From: Calliopum simillimum
Lineage: Eukaryota; Arthropoda; Insecta; Diptera; Lauxaniidae
Assembly: GCA_951812925.1 (NCBI GenBank)
Contig: OX638372.1
Location: 43,088,245 to 43,152,244 of the forward strand
Direction: 5' to 3'
Length of the DNA: 64,000 bases
Part shown: in pieces, positions 54,751 to 64,000 of the stretch
Layout: each line of letters starts with the position of its first letter
Position numbering within the stretch: the stretch's first letter is position 1
Translations under genes and position numbers: made by a program
The notes under the pieces: generated by a model
Told to the model about the DNA's origin: nothing
Database searches by the model: none
Seen by the model: only the letters and a program-made list of their open reading frames with translations

Positions 54751-56151
54751 TATGTTTTCTTAAAATAAAAATTTCAGTACATATTCTTTTTTGTGAATAA
54801 ATTGCAAATTTTTTCCTTTTCACAAAATTATGGTTTTACTTGAATGCTTCCTAGGAACAACCCATAACATCCACTTTGAAAACTACAGCATATTCAATAA
54901 TGAAAAGCTCATTATTAGACGGTATCTTGACCAACATATCATTTGGGCTCTTGCCTTTATTGTTGTGCTTGTTTGCCAAATAGAGCATCCAACTACGTAA
55001 GTACGTGACATTTGCCATGACTCGTGCTGCATCATGCTGGGATGCTCCTCTACTCTCTGTTTACTTGTTTACTATTCAAGTGGCACTCCATGAATGGTGC
55101 TCAGTTGTCCCATAATAAGTTGTGTATTCTATTATTATGCCCATTGCTCTATCATTTCAATTTTATTATCTTATTTTTCTATAATCCAATATTAGTACCT
55201 ACTTATTTTAACGCTTTAACATGTTCTCTTTGGTTTACGTTATTTGTAAATTTCTTACATTAAATAGTATGGGCTCTGTTTCTGGATGTAAAATCACAAG
55301 TCCAATATAAAAATATTTTTGTTTACCGTTCTATAAGGATTTATTGTGATGATTTTGAGCTGATTATTGAATAAGTTTTATTAATTAATGGTAATTATGT
55401 GTAAATGATATGAAAATAGATTTTTCTTTACAGATAACTTTAAAAATTAATGCTAATTGTTCCAAATCGCATGATTTTGATATCAATTCATATCAATTTT
55501 TTTTGGTCTACGTCAAGACTTAAATCATCTAGGAATTGTATTCGTCTTAAGTATTTATAGGAATCATTTTTGTTTTGGATTAGTGACGTTAGAACTCAAA
55601 ACACTTATGACGTTATTTAGTTATTTTGAAATTCTTTAATACATTTTTCTTAGAGATGATAATGCCATGCATCATAATTGCCACCCCCACTTTTTTACTA
55701 TAATAAAACATTTAAAAATAGTTTATTAATGTTTAGTTATTTTTTCTCGATGAAAAATATTCTACATTTTCAACATGTTATAATGGAAACATTGTATTCA
55801 AATTTTCTAATTTGTTTTGACTGGAGATTAAAAGATTTTTTTAAATTTCTTTAGCTTTGCGTAATTAAATTTTATGTGCTATAAAGTGTTATTTAAATGT
55901 CTTTGTTTAAAATTAAATACTGAGTAAATACATTTATACTATTTTTAAGACAAGAATCGTTATAGATAATTTTAAATTGATAATGAAATCAGTGTGATAA
56001 CATACCCATGAATTAGTAATGTCCAAATGTGTCGAGATGCAAACTTACCTGAAAGATAATAAATTATGTATATTAAAATATGTGAAAATTTATTAAAGTT
56101 TATTTTAAAATCTTAAAATATTCCATACAAAAAAATATAAAATTGTAGATA
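54751..56151. other. AT-rich sequence, nothing recognised
   Basis: No supported gene or repeat. One hydrophobic 79-codon frame (55,024-55,263) is unconvincing. Confidence 0.4.
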
Positions 56152-56741
56152 ATATGAGGAGTTATTTTTCAAAAGGGCGTTAAACCATGTTAAACAAATT
56201 TTCAGTAATGAGAAAAAACTTTTATGGGCTGTTTACTATAACATATTTTTTTTAATGTCTCCTGTATTATAGTGAGTTGACCAAAGATTCTAATCCCCTT
56301 AACATTTTTGTTGAAACCTATTTGCAGCAATTGCAAAAAGTAAAAAACATTTGGAAATAAGCCCTTTTGTTCTGAAACGTTTGGAAATAAGTCCTTTTGT
56401 TTCAAAATCACTCTTATCTCACCATTTGGAAGTTTATAGGCATGGTATGTAAGCACATTTATAGCCTGGGGCATATAAAAAATATTAAAAGTTTTTTTGG
56501 TCACTAATCAAAATACGTCTTTTTGTATCAAACTCTAAAAATTTCGATGAAATTATATGGAAATAAGCTCTTTTGTTCTGAAATGCGACTTTTGATCACG
56601 ATTTTATCTTAGAGAAATGCATTTTTTGTGATGAATTTTGAACTAGAAGATGCATTTTAGCATAGTAATGGCGATGGCATCCTTAGGTTTGTTCGAGGTT
56701 GGAAGTGGTTTTACGCCCTTTTGAAAAATCACTCCTCATAT
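56152..56741. mobile_element. MITE of 590 bp with 35-bp terminal repeats
   Basis: ATATGAGGAGTTATTTTTCA at the left end is mirrored by TGAAAAATCACTCCTCATAT at the right. The match continues to AAAGGGCGT(T)AAACC, about two mismatches in 35. Inside, the phrase GGAAATAAG(C/T)(C/T)CTTTTGTT occurs three times (about 56,353, 56,384, 56,560), a short internal repeat. No coding sequence. Confidence 0.78.
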
Positions 56742-56851
56742 CTTGTATTTATTTACTTTTATCACAAAAGACTTATACGTCACATTTAATTGCATAATAA
56801 AGAGTTGATTGGAATACACAATACTTTTTCTATAACAAAAATAAGTAGGTA

Positions 56852-58130
56852 CGTAGGGCACAACTTATATATCGGGAATAGCAAATAATAACAAACATTT
56901 TTAATTGAAGATGGCTTTATTGTTTTTCAAAATATTCCCCTTGATGATCAATACACTTTTGCATTCGTTCAAACCATTTGTCATAGCAGTTTTCCCATTC
57001 CTCTTGAGACACCTCCAGAACATGGTTTTTGAACGCTGCAACTGCTTCTTCAGCGCTCGTAAACCGTTGACTACGCAGTTTACCTTTGATGTTCGGGAAC
57101 AAGAAGCAGTCATTTGGTGCGAAATCAGCACTTTACAGAAGATGGGTCATCAATTCGATGTTTTGACTGCTCAATTCACCTGTTGCACGAGATGTGTGAG
57201 TGCTTGCATTGTCATGATGGAGAATGATTCGTCTTCGGGGGTTGGTTTAACGAATTTCTCCGAAGACTTCTGGCAAACAAACGCTCATGTACCACTCAAA
57301 TTGGACCGTTCTACGTTGCTCAAGCGCATCAGTGGCCACATAACCCATTCGGCCGAAGAAACCGGCGACCATTTGCTTCGCTGTGCTTCTTCCACGAAAA
57401 ACTTTGGTTCGATTTAGCTCATCTTGGAATACCCACACGGTCGATTGCTGTTTTGTTTCCGGCTCATACGCATATATCCATGATTCGTCACCTATCACGT
57501 TCTTAAACTTGTCTTTTGAAGCACCACTTTCGAATTTTTTAATCAATTCCTTACACCAAACGATGCGAGCCTTTTTTTTTTTTGAGCGATTGATAAATTA
57601 TGGGGTTTCCAACGAGAAAAACATTTTTTACAACTAAGTGTTCATGCAAAATCGAATATAATGTGCAAGGATGCCTCTATCTCACAGTATCCCACATGAC
57701 GATCTTTCATTATCATTTCATGCACTGCATCGATTTTATGTGGCACAACAAGCGATTTTGGACGACCTTCACGGAACTCGTCGGTGACCGAACTCCGACC
57801 ATAATTGAATTCACTATACCAGCCATATACTGTGGTTTTTAATGGTGCATTATCGCCATATAAAGAACTGAGTTCATTGACACATTCTTGTTGGCATAAT
57901 CCACGTCGAAAGTTGTGAAAAATAATCCAACAAAAACCTATTCTTGAAATTTCAATTTTTTGGCCAAATTGATCTTCTTAATTTACTGGAAACAAAACAA
58001 ATAGCACTTGTACATCAAAACGTTGTGAGTACGTTTATGCTAAAAAATGTCAAACTTTATTATGTTGCTGCCAGATTTTAGTTATTGACATTAGTGTTGC
58101 CAGTTCCCGAAATATAAGTAGTGCCCCTCG
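56852..58130 (-). mobile_element. mariner transposon copy B (D,D34D), inactive
   Basis: Oriented opposite to copy A, with TA at 56,850-56,851 and 58,131-58,132. The termini GTAGGGCACAACTTATATAT (left) and AAATATAAGTAGTGCCCCTC (right) are inverted repeats. Plus-strand frames here are antisense shadows. Confidence 0.85.
56914..57955 (-). pseudogene. mariner transposase, copy B
   Basis: Read on the minus strand it starts MEISRIGFCWIIFHNF near 57,955 and is broken early. A readable stretch (57,546-57,247) has VIGDESWIYAYEPETKQQS, with first Asp and Glu intact, then WVFQDELNRTKVFRGR and LPEVFGEIR. After a frame change come HHDNASTHTS-like sequence with the second Asp, then a damaged third-Asp region, then KGKLRSQRFTSAEEAVAAFK and CYDKWFERMQKCIDHQGEYF with a stop near 56,914. 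Better preserved than copy A in the first catalytic block and worse in the second half. Confidence 0.8.
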
Positions 58131-58132
58131 TA

Positions 58133-59290
58133 TTGGAATTTCTTGATCAAAACTCTAAAACTTAAAGCTCGTAGAGGAGATGAATAGAATCTAATATTCG
58201 GTATAAAATTTTACAAAGGGGTCAGCATTCTTACTTTAAAAATTTCTACCAAAAATGTCATATAGTATAATATATAATGTAGTATAAATTTATTGAAAAA
58301 AACCTCAAAGCTCATACAACTATTTTTGTCAAACATTAAAAGTAACTAATTATGAAAACAAAACATTTTTATAATTAATTAATATTCACATATACACACA
58401 CATACGAGCAGAGCAACGGCACGTGTAAGCCATGGGAATTACATGTGTAACATTGGGCGTATGAGTGATTAAATTATTCATATTATATTTTAATGAAACT
58501 TTATTAATATTTAATCAACTTGTTAGCTAAACCTTTATTTTTTAAGTTATTTCATGGAAAAACTTTAATCTTTTATTTTTTAACAAAAAAAAAAACTCTG
58601 TACACAATCATGAGTTGTGGCATTTTGGTTTATATTTTTGATGTTATTTAACCTTTTGAAATATCAAAAGTGAAATAAAAACAGACCTAATTAAAACAAA
58701 AATTTAATCATTTTCATTTAACTTTTACGGTGAAATTGCCTACAGCAACATCACTATCAACAGTGTCATTAATTTTTTATTTTCCTTGGCTAGCAATTAT
58801 GAATGAGTTGCCAACAGCATTTGCATTTTTTCACTTTACGGAAATTTATTTATCTTTTTGTTGAAATTGTTTGAGTCTATTTGTTAAGAAGCCAATTATG
58901 ATTTTGAGAATATTAATTTAGTACAAAAAACGCCAACTAAAGTATTGATGAGCTATGCAACTTTCTTTATAACAGCTATCTCATTACAAATTAGGTTGCA
59001 TCCTGGTTTTGCTTTTTATATTATTCCAAATTATAAACACTGGAAGTCCTTTCAATTCATTGATAAAAATTTGAAGCCTATGATTTTTGTATTCATTAAG
59101 CCCCCCATATAAAAGTAACTCCCGCACTATTAAAACGCACCCACACAGAGAACAGAAGGATTAAAGAAAAATTGCTGCACATTTTCCTCCTCCTCTTTCT
59201 CACAGTTTGTTTAACCAAAAAGAGTACCTAATCAGAATAATAGAACTTAGTGTACTAAATAAAATTTTACTTTGAAAAGAGAGGGCCATG
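58133..59290. other. AT-rich sequence, nothing recognised
   Basis: No supported gene or repeat. Confidence 0.4.
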
Positions 59291-59917
59291 CATTTTATCG
59301 TGAAAATAAATGTTCCAGCATCTCCAGAGACGTCGAAAGTACAAGGTAGGATCTCAAAAATTAATGATAATAGCGTAAAATCGGCGGATATCTCCAGTGA
59401 CCGGCAATGAAGAATAATACGTCAGGACGGCGATTCTGTGGCCGATATCTCGAGAAAATTTTGTCAAAAAATATTGTGCGACCACTCATTTTGTTCGCAC
59501 AACCCATGCTACAAGACTAGTGTCCGAGAAAAAAAAATAAAAAATTTTCCTACGATTAATGGAAATTTAATCTAACAAAAATCTCATATTTTTTCGTTTT
59601 TTTTTTTTTTTTTTGAGAGATATCTTGAATGTCTTGAAATCTTGGAATGTTTTTCAAAAACTGGCCATGCCATCGTCTTCAGCAACCTCGAAAACATAAA
59701 GTAGGATAGAAAAAAAATTGTTCCTATCCTTTTTTATCAATTTCCACGGGCTGAAAGATCCCTATTCTCGTACGATCAAGGCAGCGCCACCTATCGCGTT
59801 TGCGCGAGTACTAAATCTCAATATTTTTTTAACAAAATTTACACACGTAGTCTAGAGACCCTACCAAACATTTTGAGTGTTGAGCCCCTAAGATCGGAAC
59901 ACCTTTAGTTTTTTTGG
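59291..59917. repeat. Long dispersed repeat, inverted partner of 31.65-32.25 kb
   Basis: Runs from CATTTTATCGTGAAAATAAA to ATCGGAACACCTTTAGTTTT, the reverse complement of 31,646-32,251. Differences are mainly substitutions and A/T-run length changes, plus an extra GTTCGCACAACC-type insertion near 59,494. Confidence 0.75.
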
Positions 59918-60063
59918 GTCAGTCTACTGGTGCTCATCAAGGTGTTAGTTGATTGCACTGACAAAGTTATTTGACTTGGCAAGCTACAGCAAAAAAAAAA
60001 GTATGAAACAGAGTTTAAGAATTTGGTAACATTTAAGCTATCTGAAATAAGATAAGTACATAA

Positions 60064-60680
60064 GTGTGTATCAAAAAACGAACACCCAATTCCACACTAA
60101 AATTATGAAACAGGAAGGAAAAACAATTCAGGATATATAAATTTTCTGAATTTTAAATAAATTCCTAGCCGCCCAAATGGCTCTTGTTTATAAAAACTGT
60201 GTGATTTTACACTGGAGCCTATCTAACGGTACATTTTTTTCAATAAACACCATAGATCTCGATTCGTGGTCTAAAACAACTTATGTATGCAAATTTATAA
60301 AGAGATCGTACGATGTGCAGGAGTGTCAGCAAGGAAATAAAAAACGATTACCTTCTATCAAACGAAAACTTTTTGTACTAGAGTGAAGGTTTTTTGAAAA
60401 AAAAAAGTAGATAATCGTTTTTATTTCTTTGCAAACACTCCTGCAAGTCGTACGATCTCTCTGAAAATGTTGATCTATGGTGTTTTTTGAAAAAACAATT
60501 TACCTTTAGATAGGCTCTATTGCAAAATCACATTGTTTTAACCAACAAAAGCCATTTGGGCAACTAGGAATTTATTTTAAAGTCAAAAAATTTGTATTTC
60601 CTGAATTTCTTTTCTCTCTTTTTTCATAATTTGAGTCTGGAATTGGGTTTTAAAACTCTCCCAAACATTTCAATACACAC
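60064..60680. repeat. Foldback of about 617 bp
   Basis: The outer ends GTGTGTATCA and a CAATACACAC are mirrored. CACCCAATTCCA and TGGAATTGGGTTT, GCCCAAATGGCTCTTGTTTA and its relative AAAGCCATTTGGGCAACTAG, and GATCGTACGATGTGCAGGAG with CTCCTGCAAGTCGTACGATC follow in mirrored order to a loop near 60,385. The frames within are repeat-derived. Confidence 0.75.
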
Positions 60681-62396
60681 TAAAGTACATACTTCAGAAC
60701 TTTTATGAATAGCAAAGTCTTCTAGTGAGGAAATTCAAATTGTTTTGTAGCTAAAAAATAAGTTTTTAGTAGAAGATATATCCTAATAATTTATCTCTCA
60801 CCTTTGAAAGATCAAACAAAGTTTAAACAGCTTTTTCCTAAGAGAAAAGTGCTGATTCCATTCCTCATGAAACTGAACAATTTAAATAAATATGTGTGAC
60901 TCAGCAATATGTAAGATTCTGTGTGGCTCCTTTTTAACACAGAATACGCAATCCTTTTTTCACAGTTTTATTTAAAGTGGAAAAGGCAGTGCAGGTTTTT
61001 ATTAAAACTGGGCATACAGTAGTCAATATTAGATAGACCAGCCTACAGTAGTATCAGGATATGAATTCAGCTTTATTGCTCCGATCATAATAAGGTTGCT
61101 TTTAGCTCAACAGAAGGACTTACACCATCCTTTTTGCCATCAATCTGTATCAAATGAAAAAATATATCCTAAGCAGAAATGTGAGTGGACCTTAGTGGTC
61201 TCGTAACGTACAGTTATGCCAGTCACTTAAGTAAACTAGTTGTTTTGAATAGTTTTCTTACCCAGAACGGTAAGAAAAGTGCATTCGAACAGAATTGTTC
61301 AAACTACTGATTTGTATAGCCAGAACAGAATTAATGAAAGCCCTAGAATGAAAAAAAAAATATGGAAAAATGAAGAAAACTTCTTGAGCAAGAAATGCTT
61401 GAATCATGTATACAAGTATGTTGGACAAAATTTAAGGCACTAGATATCCTATGCGTGATGAAGAAAATTTGTGAACGCCCTATTTTTTGAAAGGAGGATA
61501 AAATTCAAAAATTAAAAATTATAGAAAAATGTAGGTAATAAGTAAATAATACAAAAGCAATGCAATAAATCACTTAGGTTAAATATTTATCTTTTTTTTC
61601 AAAATCATTTAAAAGTTATATATAGCAACATCAAAATAAAATGTTTATTTAGTCTAGTTATCCTTACTCATAAGCAAAATTAATTAATTTTATTTATTTG
61701 TTTGCTTAATTTTCATTTGTTTTAATTATTGTTTACCGCTTTATTTCTTAATTTGTTTATTAACCTTAAAAAATGTATTGCTTTTGTACATAATTATGAA
61801 AACAACGGAAAATGCTGCAAAAACACTTAAAGTAAACAAAATTATAAGTAATCATTTCAACCTATAAATAATTTTATGTTTTTGTATTTATTTATTGTTA
61901 GTATCATACAAAGAGCACTGATGTATTGGCCGAAAATGAAATCAAAGTTCATGTTTATTTTTTTAAAAGCAAATATTCAAAAATATTCGAGTAGACATGA
62001 ATCAATTCAACTGCACATATATAAAATTATTTGAAAAAAGTGAACATATTACACTTTTGCTATATGAAGCTATGAGTGTAAAAGTGGCATATCGCACAAA
62101 CTGAAACAAACCACTCGAGACAAAACAAGAGAAGTTACATGCGTAATTGTTCACCAAACCTGGCCTACGCGACATCACAAAGGTCAAATGGTTTTATAGC
62201 TCTTGGAAAGCCTGAAATAAAATGAGTGGTTGGCATCTTCAATAGGCTGGATCGGTCTCCATACAAAAAATAAAGTTTGGAAAAGCGCCACTTATTTGAA
62301 AGCTTACTGTGAGAGCATCTAGGAAACAAAAAAAAATTTTTTTCTACCACTCTAAAAACAGTCAAATTGGTATTTTCCATTGCTTAGGCAGGTGAT
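60681..62396. other. AT-rich sequence, nothing recognised
   Basis: No gene or defined repeat. Several TTTATTTATT-type stretches near 61,690-61,880. Confidence 0.4.
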
Positions 62397-62658
62397 GCCC
62401 GACATTTAAAATTATATATATCGTCTTAAAAGACATAATTAGGGCTACATTTTTTCTTCAGGTCATTTGGACCTCCGAGGTAATGTCCGACTAGTACGAC
62501 CTAGTTTCTTTGATTCGTATCCCTTTAAATGCCATTTTTTCTTTATAAAATTAAAATCTTTAAAAATATATTTACATTTTACCTTAAAAAAGTTTATAAA
62601 GGCCCAATTAAGCCCTTTACAACGATATATAATTTTTAAGCATCGGACATCACCTGCC
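62397..62658. mobile_element. MITE of 262 bp
   Basis: GGCAGGTGATGCCCGACATT at the left and CGGACATCACCTGCC at the right are inverted with few mismatches. The match extends through AAAATTATATATATCGT / ACGATATATAATTTTT. AT-rich interior. The frames on both strands are by-products. Confidence 0.75.
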
Positions 62659-63764
62659 AAAGTTATGGACTAAGAGTGATTTTGGCAGTTTTAATGGTGC
62701 TTCACAAAACAAAACTTGTTTCCTGGATACTCTCAAAACCGCTTTGGCGGTTTTTCCAATTATTTTTTCATAGACCTGGTCTAATCCCCACTGATCACTG
62801 TCTTCTTGGTAAGCACGCAAGTAATGGCTCACATAGAAACTATAGCTGTAAGAAGGTGGATGAAAGTTTATAACAGTGTTCTAAAACCAGCGCTCCGTGA
62901 ACCGGCACCTTTCCGCGTAACAATCAAAGATGTATGACGCCGGTAAGCGAATTTATATATATTGCCGGTTCGCAACTATAAAAAGGTTGAAGATAACTGA
63001 TGTAGAACATCACATCTGTAATTATTTTGCTATTTCTAGGTGTATGTTTATAAGATGGGGTGTAGTTTTCTCGACTTAGTAAACTTAGTCTCCATTTATT
63101 TATACAAAAGAACCTAAGGAAAGAAAAGCTGCAAAGGAAAAATGGTTGGTCGTATTGTGTTCGTATACTTCAATTAATGAAAAAAGAATATTGCATAGTT
63201 TTAGGACTTAAGTTTAATTAAGATTTTCAGTAACTTGCTCAATTTCAACAATTTAAGGAAACTTTGTTGAAGTGAATATATACGTATCTTCTTTCTATCT
63301 TACTTAGTTGGAAAAAAAAATCTCAGAGAAATGATCTCTATGAATGAAATGTAGCGTACGTCGAAAAATTTAAAACAATATATTGCACTTAATGATTGAT
63401 CATCAAATGGCGGAGCTATAGGTACATATTGAGGGATCGGAAAAAAAATTGTTTGGATGGGGGTCGATACCCAACTCTGTTTAACCCAAAGGTCCTCGCA
63501 CTCCAGTTTTTTTATGTGTAGTTAATCACAAAGAGCCAAATATACGGAAAAATTTCTTTTTAAATTTGGTCAACGAGTTGTTCGAATTTCCGGGCAGAGT
63601 TTCGGTTATCAAATGGTCTTCACATTGTTTTTGAATCAAAAGAATTTTGACAAAAATTAATTTAAAGACCAAGTATGCAGTACGTTTACCGTCTGTTTAT
63701 AGCATCAACAATTATGGAAAATTCAAGCTAATTGCGTTGACGAGATATTCAGGCATGTTCCACA
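62659..63764. other. Gene-poor sequence with a small inverted repeat
   Basis: A short inverted pair, GTGAACCGGCAC (about 62,897) and TTGCCGGTTCGCA (about 62,962), spans about 75 bp. GGCGGAGCTATA near 63,410 belongs to the repeat family of 12,610. No gene. Confidence 0.4.
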
Positions 63765-63977
63765 ATCCGATACACTTCGGAATCGGAATAACATCAATCT
63801 TTAAGAGCTCTGCATTGCAGCAAATAATATTGAATTGGATTTGTATTTCAACAAATAAAATTTGCCGATGGTTCCTATTCGATTTACCAAAACATAAATC
63901 CGATTTGGTGTTAATTATTGAAATGTGGAGCTCTTGAAGATTGCTTTCATTCCGATTCCGAAGTGAATCGGATTTCA
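63765..63977. repeat. Inverted repeat, about 47-bp arms
   Basis: ATCCGATACACTTCGGAATC and AATCTTTAAGAGCTCT on the left are mirrored by AGCTCTTGAAGATTGC and GATTCCGAAGTGAATCGGAT at 63,930-63,975. The interior also has TCCGAT words. A small MITE or foldback near the window end. Confidence 0.65.
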
Positions 63978-64000
63978 GAACTTGCTTTATTGTATTTTAT

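Noticed and set aside
56905..57417. 170-codon plus-strand frame
   Set aside because: Antisense shadow of mariner copy B, whose transposase is on the minus strand.

Overview
The window looks like dipteran nuclear DNA, most likely from a higher fly (tephritid- or drosophilid-like). The support is very high A+T, dense homopolymer tracts, mini-me/DINE-1-type elements with the dipteran core motif, D,D34D mariners, a Jockey-type retrotransposon, and fly-type TATA/initiator promoters with AATAAA signals. No bacterial operons, rRNA, tRNA or CRISPR arrays were seen. The species cannot be fixed from sequence alone.

Host genes are sparse. I support two. One is an acidic, Cys/Ser/Glu-rich gene at 20.9-22.4 kb, probably two exons joined across a 237-bp intron that holds a near-perfect 35-bp-arm hairpin. 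The other is a single-exon gene at 44.66-45.50 kb with a well-placed TATA box, an initiator and a poly(A) signal, encoding a basic 280-aa protein of unknown function. Neither protein belongs to a family I recognise, and nothing shows that the two work together.

The rest is mostly transposable-element (TE) sequence, often nested. 0.4-0.56 kb: small MITE. 2.47-5.92 kb: a 3.4-kb element with a 9-bp target duplication, holding a palindromic MITE, a foldback, a decayed protein remnant and a DINE-like element. 7.47-12.45 kb: a nearly full-length Jockey-like retrotransposon with a 13-bp target duplication and three coding lesions. 13.3-14.6 kb: deleted piggyBac. 14.7-19.65 kb: MITE and large foldbacks. 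22.7-25.7 kb: a non-autonomous Helitron carrying a DINE-like element (142-bp tandem repeats) and a hAT MITE with an 8-bp target duplication.

26-36 kb holds MITE-like repeats, a 5'-truncated non-LTR tail (30.3-30.95 kb), an 881-bp foldback and a deleted Tc1-like transposase. 37.4-39.0 kb is a 39-bp-period minisatellite interrupted by a palindromic MITE. 42.3-43.7 kb is a compound palindrome. 46.2-47.4 and 56.85-58.1 kb are two oppositely oriented dead mariners. 47.8-49.4, 50.6-54.1, 56.15-56.74, 59.3-60.7, 62.4-62.66 and 63.77-63.98 kb hold further repeats and a second, different Tc1/mariner relic.

No intact transposase or restriction, defence or biosynthetic system was found. What stands out is architecture: nested elements with readable target sites, families occurring both as simple MITEs and as giant palindromes, tandem repeats with dimeric higher-order structure, and a host-like gene with a long intronic hairpin.
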